From Acidobacteriota bacterium (lineage in GTDB: Bacteria; Acidobacteriota; Polarisedimenticolia; JACPZX01), in assembly GCA_016195325.1 (NCBI GenBank), contig JACPZX010000101.1, positions 1 to 64,000 of the forward strand: 64,000 nt of DNA. The letters are read 5' to 3'. Within the stretch, counting starts at the first letter, position 1. Each line of letters starts with the position of its first letter. The notes beneath the pieces were generated by a model. It did no database searches. It saw only the letters and a list, made by a program, of their open reading frames with translations, and had not been told where the DNA came from. Of this stretch, positions 1-9,172 are shown in pieces. Position numbers and translations under genes: made by a program.

Positions 1-3000
1 CGAATTTCGCCGCGGCGCCGAGGGGCGTCGCCTTCGATTGCTGGCCGCCGGTGTTCGAGTAGACCTCGGTGTCGAGGACGAGGATGTTCACGTTCCGCCC
101 CGACGCCAGGACATGGTCCAGGCCGCCGAACCCGATGTCGTAGGCCCAGCCGTCCCCCCCGACGATCCACACGGTCTTGCGGACGAGGTAGTCGGCGAGC
201 AGCTCGAGCCGGCGCGCGGCCGGAAGGGAGATCGCGGCCAGGCGCCGCCGCAGCTCCACGACGCGCGCGCGCTGCTCCGCAATCTGAGCCTCCCCGTCCA
301 TCTCCGCCGTGTCGAGCGCGGCGGCGAGATCCTCGCCGATCCTCGAGGCGAGGGAGCGCAGGAGAGCCTTCGCGTGCGACGCGTGCCCGTCGAGCGCGAG
401 GCGGAATCCCAGGCCGAACTCGGCGTTGTCCTCGAAGAGGGAGTTCGCCCACGCCGGCCCGCGCCCGTCTCGGTTCGTGGTGTACGGCGTCGTGGGGAGG
501 TTGCCGCCGTAGATCGACGAGCAGCCGGTGGCGTTCGCGATGAGAGCGCGATCCCCGAAGAGCTGCGTGAGGAGCTTGATGTAGGGGGTCTCGCCGCAAC
601 CCGCGCACGCGCCGGAGTACTCGAAGAGGGGCTCGAGGAACTGCGATCCCTTCACGTCGAGCTTGAGCGAGGCCCGGTCGGCCTCGGGGAGCGCGAGGAA
701 GAATGTGTCGTTCGCGCGCTCCGTCTCCCGCAGCGGCGCGTGGGCCGCCATGTCGATCGCCTTGTGCTTCGGGTTCGACTTGTCCTTCGCGGGGCAGACC
801 ATCACGCAGAGCGTGCACCCCGTGCAGTCGTCGGGGGCGACCTGGATCGAGTAGCGGAGCCCGTGGGCCTCGGGGGCGCGGTAGTCGGTGCTCTTGAACG
901 CGGCCGGCGCCTTCGCGAGATGCTCGGAAGGATAGATCTTCGCCCGGATGGCCGCGTGGGGGCAGATGAGAGCGCACTTGTTGCACTGGATGCAGACGGC
1001 CTCGTCCCAGACGGGAATCTGTGGCGCGATGGCGCGCTTCTCCCACTTCGACGTCCCCATGGGCCACGTGCCGTCCACCGGGAAGGCGCTCACCGGCAGG
1101 AGGTCGCCCTGGTTCGCCATCATCAGCGCCGTGACGCGCTTCACGAAGTCGGGGGCGACCGCAGAGACGATCGGGGGAAGAGGGGCTGCGCCCGCGCGCC
1201 GGCCCGAGAGATCCACGGCGTGCAGGCGGGCGAGCGTGGCGTCGACCGCCTCGAAGTTCTTGCGGACGACCTCCTCCCCCTTCTTCGCGTAGCTCTTCCG
1301 GATCGCGTCCTTGATCTTCGCGATCGCCTCGTCGCGCGGAAGCACACCCGACACGGCGAAGAAGCAGGTCTGCATGATGGTGTTGATGCGGCCGCCCATC
1401 CCCGCCTCGCGGGCGACGACCGAGGCGTCGATGACGTGGAGCTTCAGGTTCCGCTCGAGAATCTTCTCCTGCGCCTCGCGGGGAAGTGTGTCCCAGATCG
1501 CGTCCGGACCCCGCGTGGAGTTGATCAGCACGACCGCACCGTCCGCGGCGACGTCGAGGAGATCTATTCGCGAGAGGAAGTCCTCCTGGTGGCACGCGAC
1601 GAAGCTGGCGCGGCGAATCAGGTAGGACGATCGGATCGGGCGCGGGCCGAACCTCAGGTGCGAGATCGTCACCGCCCCGGACTTCTTGGAGTCGTAGACG
1701 AAGTAACCCTGCGCGTGGTTCGGCGTCTCCTCCCCGATGATCTTGATCGAGTTCTTGTTGGCCCCCACGGTGCCGTCGGCGCCGAGGCCGTAGAAGACGG
1801 CTCGCACGACGTCGGCCGGCTCGATGTCGAACTCCGGGTCGTACGGGAGCGACGTGTTCGAGACGTCGTCCTGAATGCCGATCGTGAACCGCCGTTTCGG
1901 CGTGGCCGACGCGAGATCGTCGCAGATCGCCTTGGCCATCGCCGGCGTGAACTCCTTCGATGAGAGGCCGTATCGGCCCCCCGTCACGGCCGGCTCGGAG
2001 GTGAAGCGCGTCGCCCCGTCGGCGAACGCCTCGTGGAGGGCCGCGACGACGTCGAGGAACAGGGGATCGCCGACGGCGCCGGGCTCTTTCGTGCGATCGA
2101 GCACGGCGATCCGGCGCGTGGTCACGGGGAGCGCCGCGACGAGGGCCGCCGTCGAAAAGGGACGGAAGAGGCGCACCTTGACCAGCCCCACCTTCTCGCC
2201 GCGCGCGGCGAGCCACTCGATCGTCTCGTGGGCCGTCTCGGCCCCCGATCCCATCATCACGAGCACACGCTCCGCCTCGGGGTGCCCGACGTAATCGAAG
2301 AGGCGGTAGCACCGGCCCGTCAGGGCGCCGAACCGATCCATCGTTCGCTGAACCACGTCGCCGCACGCGGCGTAATAGGGCGTGCACGCCTCGCGCGCCT
2401 GGAAGAAGGTGTCCGGGTTCTGGGCGGCGCCGCGGAGGACGGGATGATCCGGCGTGAGGGCCCTGCGGCGGTGATCGGCGACGCGCTCCTCGTCGATCAT
2501 GAAGCGCAGGTCGTCGTCGGTGAGCGTCTCGATCTTCGCGACCTCGTGGGAGGTCCGGAAACCGTCGAAGAAGTGGAGGAACGGGATGCGCGCGGCGAGG
2601 GTCGCGGCGTGCGCGACGCAGGCGAAGTCGTGCGCCTCCTGCACGGAGCCCGCGGCGAGGAAGGCGAAGCCAGTCTGCCGGCAGGCCATCACGTCGGAGT
2701 GGTCGCCGAAGATCGACAGGGCATGGGTCGCGAGGGTGCGGGCCGACACGTGCATGCAGAACGAGGTCAGCTCCCCCGCGATCTTGTACATGTTGGGGAT
2801 CATCAGGAGGAGACCCTGCGACGCCGTGAAGGTCGTCGTCAGGGCGCCGGCCTGGAGCGCGCCGTGAACCGCGCCGGCCGCGCCTCCCTCCGACTGCATC
2901 TCGATAACCTCGGGGACCGCCCCCCAGACGTTCGCGCGGCCGTGCGCCGACCACTCGTCGGCGAGCTCCCCCATGGTCGAGGACGGGGTGATCGGGTAGA

Positions 3001-3082
3001 TCGCGATCACCTCGCTGACGCGGTGGGCGACGGAGGCGGCGGCCTCGTTTCCGTCGAGAGTGGACATCGATCGAGCGGCCAT
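1..3082 (-). CDS. nifJ: Pyruvate:ferredoxin (flavodoxin) oxidoreductase, C-terminus cut by window edge
   Basis: This enzyme oxidatively decarboxylates pyruvate to acetyl-CoA and passes electrons to ferredoxin or flavodoxin in the cytoplasm. The protein starts MAARSMSTLDGNEAAA and continues with AIYPITPSSTMGELADEW, the N-terminal domain of the single-chain PFOR family. Two ferredoxin-type 4Fe-4S motifs are visible, CIQCNKCALICP near residue 700 and CTGCTLCVMVCP near residue 755. Near residue 975 the TPP-binding stretch GDGWAYDIGFGGLDHVL is followed by YSNTGGQ. About 1027 codons lie in the window; the family is near 1190, so roughly 160 C-terminal residues lie outside. The ATG at 3082 is the first in frame and matches family N-termini. 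It diverges from the SpoIIE-type gene at 3313 and marks capacity for ferredoxin-linked, partly anaerobic metabolism. Confidence 0.96.
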   Translation of the reverse strand, partial: MAARSMSTLDGNEAAASVAHRVSEVIAIYPITPSSTMGELADEWSAHGRANVWGAVPEVIEMQSEGGAAGAVHGALQAGALTTTFTASQGLLLMIPNMYKIAGELTSFCMHVSARTLATHALSIFGDHSDVMACRQTGFAFLAAGSVQEAHDFACVAHAATLAARIPFLHFFDGFRTSHEVAKIETLTDDDLRFMIDEERVADHRRRALTPDHPVLRGAAQNPDTFFQAREACTPYYAACGDVVQRTMDRFGALTGRCYRLFDYVGHPEAERVLVMMGSGAETAHETIEWLAARGEKVGLVKVRLFRPFSTAALVAALPVTTRRIAVLDRTKEPGAVGDPLFLDVVAALHEAFADGATRFTSEPAVTGGRYGLSSKEFTPAMAKAICDDLASATPKRRFTIGIQDDVSNTSLPYDPEFDIEPADVVRAVFYGLGADGTVGANKNSIKIIGEETPNHAQGYFVYDSKKSGAVTISHLRFGPRPIRSSYLIRRASFVACHQEDFLSRIDLLDVAADGAVVLINSTRGPDAIWDTLPREAQEKILERNLKLHVIDASVVAREAGMGGRINTIMQTCFFAVSGVLPRDEAIAKIKDAIRKSYAKKGEEVVRKNFEAVDATLARLHAVDLSGRRAGAAPLPPIVSAVAPDFVKRVTALMMANQGDLLPVSAFPVDGTWPMGTSKWEKRAIAPQIPVWDEAVCIQCNKCALICPHAAIRAKIYPSEHLAKAPAAFKSTDYRAPEAHGLRYSIQVAPDDCTGCTLCVMVCPAKDKSNPKHKAIDMAAHAPLRETERANDTFFLALPEADRASLKLDVKGSQFLEPLFEYSGACAGCGETPYIKLLTQLFGDRALIANATGCSSIYGGNLPTTPYTTNRDGRGPAWANSLFEDNAEFGLGFRLALDGHASHAKALLRSLASRIGEDLAAALDTAEMDGEAQIAEQRARVVELRRRLAAISLPAARRLELLADYLVRKTVWIVGGDGWAYDIGFGGLDHVLASGRNVNILVLDTEVYSNTGGQQSKATPLGAAAKF

Positions 3083-3279
3083 GCCGACCCCCCTGACTGC
3101 GGTTCTCCCGTGAGAATGAAATCCAGACATACGGAACAGCAAGGGGGGTGCCATGCGACGCAGGGGTGCGGGAAGGGCCACCCCTTGCCCCATCGCACGT
3201 TGGCCGGGCGTCGGGGCGGCGCGGGTGCGTCACTTCGCGCTCTGCGCGCAGTTCCTCACCTCCGGCCAGGCGGTCGATC

Positions 3280-3285
3280 TAGAAT
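3280..3285 (+). promoter_or_regulatory. Putative -10 element TAGAAT
   Basis: TAGAAT ends 27 bases before the GTG of the phosphatase gene. I see no convincing -35 at 17-18 bases. The call rests on the same hexamer recurring before other first genes in the window. Confidence 0.35.
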
Positions 3286-3312
3286 CAGCGCCCCGACTTC
3301 GAGGAGGAGAGA

Positions 3313-5514
3313 GTGACGGACCGCGCGCAGCTTCCCGGCGGGATAGGATTCCGCGCCAGGCTTCGACGCCTCATGCCGAGGGTGGCCCTCGTCTTCTGCC
3401 TGCTCGTCGCGGCGAAGGGGGCCCTCGCCCTGCTCGGGGTCGCTCCGGCCTCGAGACTCCGCGGGTTCGTCGACGGCCTGACAATCCTGAGCGGCCTTCT
3501 CGCCGCGGGCTACTACGTCCCCAAGGGCGTGCGCTGGCTCTGGCGGAAAACGCTGTGGCGGGTGCGGCGCCGGCTGGTCATCACGTATCTGTTCGTCGGT
3601 CTCACGCCGATCGTCCTGATGGCTTCGCTCGGGATCCTCGCGGGGTTCGTCGCCTCCGCGGAGGGGATGGCCGCCGCCGTGCGGCAGCAGCTCCGGTCCC
3701 TCGAGACGCAGGCGGCCGCCTCCGCGCGGCGCATCGCCGCCCGGCTCGCGTCCATCGATCCCGCGGACGCCGGCGTGGACGGCGTCGTGGCGCGCGAAGG
3801 CGAGGCGCTTCGCGATCTCCTTCCCGGCGCGCGCCTCGAGGCCTGGATCGCCGGCGCCGGCGCCGCGGGGTCGCGCGCGCGCGCGGTCTCCCGACCCGAC
3901 GAGGCGGACGCACGGCCCCTCGGCGGCGACGACGGCGACGGGGCGCCCCTCCCCGCCTGGATCCCGAATGGAACGTTCGAGGGGCTGGTCTTCGTCCCGC
4001 CGGTGGACGAGTCGACCCGGTTCGGCTCGGGGACGATCCGGGCGATCGCGACGCAGGGAGGCGCGCACGGGGCCGTGACCGTGCTCGTGTCGGTGCCGAT
4101 GAGCCGGTCGCTCGTCACGCGCCTGAGAGATGCCTCGCGCGTCGAGGTGCACCCGTACTTCGACCGGTCCCGCGTCAAGGTCGAGGAGTCGAGCATCGAG
4201 ATCCCCGAGCCGGAGCGCCCGCCCGCCGCCGCGAGGAAGTCCGCCGCCCGCATCAGCATCGACGGCCAGGACATTCCGGCGAACGCGATCGATCAGCTCG
4301 GCGAGCCGCTCCCCGATGTCCCCTACCCTGTCATCGTTCCCGCCACCGACTGGGGCACCGGCAAGAGAGAGGACCGCGTCGCCTTCCTCTTCCCCTGGTC
4401 GTGGTCGCAGGCGGCCTCCCAGGTGCTCGGCGGGACGGAGATCGGCCGCATCTGGAAGATCGCGCTCGTCGCCGTCGCGCTGGTCTTCCTCCTCTTCGAG
4501 CTGATGGCGCTCCTCGCGGCGGTGCTCATCACGCGGGAGGTGACGGGCACGGTGCACGAGCTCCACCTCGCCACCGTCGCGGTGCGCCGCGGAGACTTCA
4601 CCCACCGCGCGCGCAAGACGTCCCACGATCAGCTCGGCGAGCTGGCCGACGCATTCAACGACATGGCGGGGCACATCGGCGAGCTGCTCGACGAGCGCGT
4701 GGTGCGCGAGAGGCTCGAGCGCGAGGTGGAGATCGCGGCGGAGGTCCAGTCGAAGCTCTTCCCCCGAGCGCTCCCCGCGCTGTCGTCGGCGGAGATCACC
4801 GGAGAGTGCCGGGCCGCCCGCGGCGTCGCGGGCGACTACTTCGACTACATCACGGTGGCCCCGGGGCTGATCGCCATCGCCCTCGCCGACGTCTCGGGCA
4901 AGGGGATCTCCGCCTCCCTCCTGATGTCCAACCTCCAGGCGTCCCTGAGGGCGCAGGCCGGAATGCTCTCCGAGATCCCGGCGCGGCCCGTCGTCGCCGC
5001 CGGCGCCCCGCCCGGATCGCAGAGCGCGGGGGCGGTGGCGCTCCTCGCGTCGCGCCTGAACGCGCAGCTGTGCCGGGCCACCGACATCAACCGCTACGCC
5101 ACTCTCTTCCTGGCCCTCTACGACGAGGGGTCGCGGGCCCTGCGGTACACGAACGCCGGACACAACGCGGCGATTCTCGTGCAGGAGGACGGATCGGTGA
5201 CGCGGCTATCGCGGGGGGGGACGATCGTCGGCGCGTTCGAGGGAGCCTCCTACGAGGAGGCGGGCGCGGTGCTCAGCCGCGGCGCGATCGTCGTCGTCTT
5301 CTCGGACGGCATCAGCGAGGCAACGAACGCGGCGGGGGACGAGTTCGGAGAGGATCGCATCGCCACCCTCGCCGTCGCCAACCGGCATCGCAGCGCCGAG
5401 CAGATTCGGGACGGCCTCTTCTCGGCGGTGGACGCGTGGTCCGAGGGACTGGAGCGCAACGACGACCAGACTCTCGTGGTGCTGAGGGCGACGGCCGCGG
5501 CCGGCGGGCGTTGA
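3313..5514 (+). CDS. Membrane PP2C-type (SpoIIE) serine phosphatase with HAMP domain
   Basis: The 733-residue protein has hydrophobic segments near residues 20-60 and 95-115, an extracytoplasmic region of about 270 residues, a further membrane segment near 385-410, and a HAMP domain (ITREVTGTVHELHLATVAVR onward). A SpoIIE/RsbU-type PPM phosphatase domain follows. Its motifs include EVQSKLFPRALP, the acidic metal motif GDYFDY, ALADVSGKGISASLLMS, LRYTNAGHNAAILV and VVFSDGISEATN. Such proteins usually dephosphorylate anti-anti-sigma factors in partner-switching stress pathways; the substrate here is unknown and no STAS or HATPase partner gene is adjacent. The GTG start is preceded by GGAGGAGAGA at 3302-3311. 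A strong hairpin follows the gene. Confidence 0.9.
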   Translation: MTDRAQLPGGIGFRARLRRLMPRVALVFCLLVAAKGALALLGVAPASRLRGFVDGLTILSGLLAAGYYVPKGVRWLWRKTLWRVRRRLVITYLFVGLTPIVLMASLGILAGFVASAEGMAAAVRQQLRSLETQAAASARRIAARLASIDPADAGVDGVVAREGEALRDLLPGARLEAWIAGAGAAGSRARAVSRPDEADARPLGGDDGDGAPLPAWIPNGTFEGLVFVPPVDESTRFGSGTIRAIATQGGAHGAVTVLVSVPMSRSLVTRLRDASRVEVHPYFDRSRVKVEESSIEIPEPERPPAAARKSAARISIDGQDIPANAIDQLGEPLPDVPYPVIVPATDWGTGKREDRVAFLFPWSWSQAASQVLGGTEIGRIWKIALVAVALVFLLFELMALLAAVLITREVTGTVHELHLATVAVRRGDFTHRARKTSHDQLGELADAFNDMAGHIGELLDERVVRERLEREVEIAAEVQSKLFPRALPALSSAEITGECRAARGVAGDYFDYITVAPGLIAIALADVSGKGISASLLMSNLQASLRAQAGMLSEIPARPVVAAGAPPGSQSAGAVALLASRLNAQLCRATDINRYATLFLALYDEGSRALRYTNAGHNAAILVQEDGSVTRLSRGGTIVGAFEGASYEEAGAVLSRGAIVVVFSDGISEATNAAGDEFGEDRIATLAVANRHRSAEQIRDGLFSAVDAWSEGLERNDDQTLVVLRATAAAGGR

Positions 5515-5528
5515 CCTGCGGGTGGGTC

Positions 5529-5572
5529 GGGGCTCTCCGCCGGGGGGAGGAGGGGGGAAAGCGGAGAGCCCC
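5529..5572. terminator. Bidirectional terminator hairpin between convergent genes
   Basis: A perfect 12-base inverted repeat (GGGGCTCTCCGC at 5529-5540 and GCGGAGAGCCCC at 5561-5572) with a 20-base loop lies between the convergent stops of the phosphatase and DUF4097 genes. A short A/T stretch (aagaatttt) follows on the + side. Confidence 0.7.
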
Positions 5573-5586
5573 TCGAAGAATTTTCC

Positions 5587-6678
5587 CTAGCGAGACGGCT
5601 CGACGACGAGATCGCCGCTGCCGGTCTCCACGCTGATGCGGATGCGGCCGTCCCCGCGCCGGTAGCCCACGACCGTCCGATCCTTGAGGATGGGCTCCGC
5701 GTCGCGGAAGCGGCTCTGGATGTCGCCGCTCCCCTGGTCGGCGCGGACCTCGAAGCCCGAGTCGGGATCGAGCTCGAGCCTCACGTCGCCGCTGCCGGTG
5801 TCGGCCTTCACGCGCGCGAGGCGCGCGCCGCGCGCCTGGAGGTGGATGTTTCCGGAGCCGCTGTCGGCGACCACCTCGGAGACGTCGGCGTCCTCCACCT
5901 GAACGTCGCCGGAGCCGGAATCGGTGGCGATGCGGTCGGCCTTCGCGCCGCGGATCGTGATGTCGCCGGAGCCGACGTCGCACGAGAGAGAGCCGCCGTC
6001 GAAGGCGGAGATCGTGCAGTCGCCGCTGCCGGTGTCGCATTTCAGATCACCGCCCACGTCCGACACCTTCACGTCCCCCGAGCCCGTGTCCGCCCGGATC
6101 GAGCCGCGCACCCTCTCGAGCACGATGTCGCCGCTCGAGGTGTCGAACAGGATCTTCCCCTCCGCCCCGGTCCCCTCGAGCTTGCCGACCAGGTTTCGAA
6201 AGGTCGCCTCGACCGCGCGCTTCGGGATCTGGATCTCCACGTCGGCGTACAGGAGCGTCCCGGAGCTGGAGCTCACCTTCGCCTTGTGACCGTCGTACTT
6301 CGTCGTGGTGTTCGACCCGCCGAAGAGGCCGGCGAGGAACGACATGCCGTCGTCCGAGCGATGGCCGGGGTAGCGGATCGTGTCGTAGTCCGAGAGGGGG
6401 TAGCGCACGCGAAGGGTCGGCGTCCCGTCGTCCCCCGTCACCTGCAGGAACTGGACGCCTGCGGCCGCGGCGGCGTCCTCGGCGTGCACCGTGGCCGTGG
6501 CCACGACCCGATCCGACGATCCGACGGTGACCCTCATCACCCCCGCGAGGTTCTCGACGGCGAAGGCGCCGTGGACGTCGGCGGGGAGCTCGATCTTCAG
6601 CGTTCGCGTGGTCTCGGCGCCGGCCAGGGTGAGCGATGCGGCGGCGACGACCGCCGCGGTTGCGAGTCTGAAGCCCAT
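5587..6678 (-). CDS. Secreted DUF4097-family beta-repeat protein
   Basis: This 363-residue protein has a signal peptide (MGFRLATAAVVAAASLTLAG) and belongs to the DUF4097 beta-strand-repeat family, probably acting outside the cytoplasmic membrane. From about residue 170 onward a unit of roughly 20 residues repeats, each with a GSGD or SGSG turn followed by a short beta strand (TGSGDVKVSDVGGDLK, VGSGDITIRGAK, SGSGNIHLQARG). That pattern suggests a right-handed beta-helix-like solenoid. The ATG at 6678 is chosen over an upstream in-frame start at 6720 because GGAGGGAGGTG sits just before it and the signal peptide starts there. An intrinsic terminator upstream separates it from the efflux operon. 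No enzymatic residues are recognised. Confidence 0.8.
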   Translation of the reverse strand: MGFRLATAAVVAAASLTLAGAETTRTLKIELPADVHGAFAVENLAGVMRVTVGSSDRVVATATVHAEDAAAAAGVQFLQVTGDDGTPTLRVRYPLSDYDTIRYPGHRSDDGMSFLAGLFGGSNTTTKYDGHKAKVSSSSGTLLYADVEIQIPKRAVEATFRNLVGKLEGTGAEGKILFDTSSGDIVLERVRGSIRADTGSGDVKVSDVGGDLKCDTGSGDCTISAFDGGSLSCDVGSGDITIRGAKADRIATDSGSGDVQVEDADVSEVVADSGSGNIHLQARGARLARVKADTGSGDVRLELDPDSGFEVRADQGSGDIQSRFRDAEPILKDRTVVGYRRGDGRIRISVETGSGDLVVEPSR

Positions 6679-6695
6679 GGACACCTCCCTCCGAT

Positions 6696-6730
6696 GAAAA
6701 ACAGGGGCTCCTACGGGCACCGGGAGCCCC
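6696..6730 (-). terminator. Intrinsic terminator of the efflux operon
   Basis: On the minus strand, GGGGCTCC (6730-6723) pairs perfectly with GGAGCCCC (6711-6704) across an 11-base loop. TG and a run of five T (6701-6697) follow. It lies between the tolC-like stop and the DUF4097 start, so it should end the tetR-to-tolC transcript. Confidence 0.75.
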
Positions 6731-6761
6731 GGGTTGCCCCGCGCCCGAAATAAGTCGCGGA

Positions 6762-8075
6762 TCAGGGGGCCGACACGTTCGAAGTCCCAACGGCGAACCG
6801 GAGCGCGACCAGCGCGCGCACGCGCGCCACCCTCGCCGCCTCCTCACGTCCCGCGGCGGCCGCGAGGTCCGCGCGCCGCTCGGCGAGCTCCGTCTCGGTC
6901 GCCGACCCGGCGCCGTACAGGGCCTCCGCCTGGTCGAGGGCGGCCTGGGCCTGCTCGCGGACCGTTGCGGTGCGCGACTCGTCGAGGGCGGCGATGCGCA
7001 GGCCGGTCACGGCCTGGCGCACCTCGGTCTCGACCCTCCGGCCGAGCGCGGCGAGGGTCAGATCCGCCGCGCGCTGCTCCTCGGTCCGGCGCTCGATGAC
7101 CGCGGTCCGTTCACCGGAATCGAAGAAGGTCCAGCGGAGCCCCGCCTGCAGGCGCGTATCGACCTTCTTGCCGTCGAACCCCTCGACGGTCGATGCGATG
7201 ACCGCCCCCGAGACGCCCGCGTCGGGGCGGCGGGAGGCCGCGGACGCGACGACCCGCTCCCGCGACGCGGCGGCCCGGCCGCGCGCGGCGCCGACCTCGG
7301 TGCGCGCGCCGAGGGCCGTGGCGACGAGCGCGTCGGGATCCAGTTCTCCGGGCGGACCCGGAAGGCCCGCATCGGGGGCCGGCGGAAGGACGGGCACCCG
7401 GGCGAGCTGGAGGAGATGGCGAAGCCGCTCCCGTGCGAGGTCCTCGCTCGCGACAGCCGCGTCCCGGGAGCGCGTCGCCGCCTGGACGGCGAGATCGAGC
7501 TGCCGGACTCCGAGCGCGCTTCCCTCCCCCGCCGCGAGCCGCTCGCGGCCGAGGCGCGCCTGGGCCGCCGCCCGGTCCAGATCGGCGGCGGCGACCGAGA
7601 GGGCCGCCGTCGCCTGGAGCGCGTCGAGGTAGGCGGTCGCCGTCTCGTAGCGCACCTCCGCCTCGACCGTCGCCCGATCCGATCGGGAGGCGTCGATGTC
7701 GCGGGAGAGCGCCTCCTGCTCCCGCGCGTGCGAGGGCTGGTAGAAGTCCCAGCGCGCCTCGAGGCGGGCGTCCCCCTGGATCGTGTCCTGGAGCGTGCGC
7801 GGGCGCCCCGTGGGGCCTCCGATCTGGACGTCGAGAGCCGTGTTGTTCGTCAGGACCTCCGTCGCCAGATCGAGGGCCGGCCGCGTCCGCGCCCCCTCGG
7901 CGCGCCGACGGGCTTCCAGGCCCGCGCGCCCGGCGTCGCTGAGGCCCAGCCGCTCGTCGACGCGCACGGCGCGATCGAGCGCCTCGGCGTACGTGAGCGC
8001 GTCGTCCGCGCGCGGCGCCGGCGCGAAGCCTGCGGCGAGAAGAACCGTGACGGCGAGGATCGTGAGCCCTCTCAT
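6762..8075 (-). CDS. TolC-family outer-membrane efflux channel
   Basis: The 437-residue protein begins MRGLTILAVTVLLAAGFAPAPRADD, a clear signal peptide, and continues as two long alpha-helical halves typical of outer membrane factor (OEP/TolC) channels. Examples are the ALTYAEALDRAV opening and the repeated ARLGRERLAAGEGSALGVRQ and AEALYGAGSATETELAERRA helices. The ATG at 8075 overlaps the permease stop (ATGA) and begins the signal peptide, so it is preferred over the longer frame from 8144. It is the last gene of the tetR-hlyD-ABC operon and would provide the outer-membrane exit for the transporter. Substrate unknown. Confidence 0.88.
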   Translation of the reverse strand: MRGLTILAVTVLLAAGFAPAPRADDALTYAEALDRAVRVDERLGLSDAGRAGLEARRRAEGARTRPALDLATEVLTNNTALDVQIGGPTGRPRTLQDTIQGDARLEARWDFYQPSHAREQEALSRDIDASRSDRATVEAEVRYETATAYLDALQATAALSVAAADLDRAAAQARLGRERLAAGEGSALGVRQLDLAVQAATRSRDAAVASEDLARERLRHLLQLARVPVLPPAPDAGLPGPPGELDPDALVATALGARTEVGAARGRAAASRERVVASAASRRPDAGVSGAVIASTVEGFDGKKVDTRLQAGLRWTFFDSGERTAVIERRTEEQRAADLTLAALGRRVETEVRQAVTGLRIAALDESRTATVREQAQAALDQAEALYGAGSATETELAERRADLAAAAGREEAARVARVRALVALRFAVGTSNVSAP

Positions 8076-9172
8076 GCCAGCCTCTTTCTGAATCTCGCGA
8101 CCGCGAGAGCGAGGACGACGACGAGGAACGCGAGCTGCGGCCACAGCCGCGGCACCACCGCCTCGGCGGGCAGCCCCTTCAGGAGCATGGCCCGGACCAT
8201 CCTCAGGTAGTGGGTCGCCGGGATGACGCGGGAGACGAGCTGGATCGGCCGCGGCATGGCCGACAGCGGGAACATGAACCCCGACAGGAGGACCGTCGGC
8301 AGGAAGAAGAAGAACGCCATCTGCATCGCCTGGAGCTGGTTCTTCGCGAGCGTCGAGAGGAGGAGCCCCGTGGCCAGGTTGGCCACGATGAACACCGACG
8401 AGAACAGATACAGGGCGGCGACGCTGCCGTGGATGGGGACGGCGAAGACGAACCTGGCGATCGCCAGGACGATGGTCAGCTCGAAGTAGGCGATCCCGAG
8501 ATATGGGAGAAGCTTTCCGAAAAGGAACTCGACCTTGCCGACGGGGGTCGTGATGATCATCTCCATCGTGCCGCGCTCCTGCTCGCGCGTCACGGAGAGC
8601 ACCGTCATCAGCACGAGCGTCAGCGTGAGGATCACCGCGAGGAGACCGGGCACGATGTACCGCGACGACTCGAGGTCGGGGTTGTACCAGGCGCGGCGCG
8701 CGAGGGTCACCCGGGGCGCCTCCCCGGAGAGGCGGAGCGACTGGTCGAGCGCCACGGCGGAGGCGGCGTCCATGGCCGCCGAGACCGACATGGGATCGGA
8801 CGCGTCGAGGAGGACCTGGACCTCCGCCGGCTCCTCGCGGTGGACCCGCCGCGCGTAGTCGTGCGGGATGACGATCGCCACGCCCACCTCCTCGCGCAGC
8901 AGCATCGAGCGCGCGACCGACTCGTCGGGGGCGGTGGCGATCGGATCGAAGTAGGTGGTGTTGCGGAAGCGCGCGACGAGGTCCCTCGACTCGCGCGTGC
9001 CGGAGGCGTCCGCGATGGCGGTCGGGAGGTGCCGCACGTCGGTGTCGATCGCGTATCCGAAGAGGAGGATCTGGACGATCGGGATCCCGATGATGAGCGC
9101 GAGCGTGACCCGATCGCGACGGAGCTGAATGAACTCCTTCCGGCTGACGTGGAGGAGGCGCGTGAGGCTCAT
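8072..9172 (-). CDS. ABC-2 type efflux permease
   Basis: A 366-residue integral membrane subunit of a drug-type ABC exporter, YbhS/YbhR-like. It starts MSLTRLLHVSRKEFIQLRRD, the usual N-terminus, then a first membrane segment (VTLALIIGIPIVQILLFGYA). A periplasmic domain of about 150 residues follows, then a C-terminal bundle of five segments with the signature TREQERGTMEMIITTPV. The ATG at 9172 overlaps the ATPase stop by 4 bases. Only one permease gene is present, so the transporter is probably a homodimer rather than the YbhS/YbhR heterodimer known from E. coli. Confidence 0.9.
   Translation of the reverse strand: MSLTRLLHVSRKEFIQLRRDRVTLALIIGIPIVQILLFGYAIDTDVRHLPTAIADASGTRESRDLVARFRNTTYFDPIATAPDESVARSMLLREEVGVAIVIPHDYARRVHREEPAEVQVLLDASDPMSVSAAMDAASAVALDQSLRLSGEAPRVTLARRAWYNPDLESSRYIVPGLLAVILTLTLVLMTVLSVTREQERGTMEMIITTPVGKVEFLFGKLLPYLGIAYFELTIVLAIARFVFAVPIHGSVAALYLFSSVFIVANLATGLLLSTLAKNQLQAMQMAFFFFLPTVLLSGFMFPLSAMPRPIQLVSRVIPATHYLRMVRAMLLKGLPAEAVVPRLWPQLAFLVVVLALAVARFRKRLA

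Noticed and set aside
38-1963. A 641-codon open frame on the + strand
   Set aside because: It is antisense to nifJ, Arg-rich and without motifs; the minus strand encodes clear PFOR sequence throughout.
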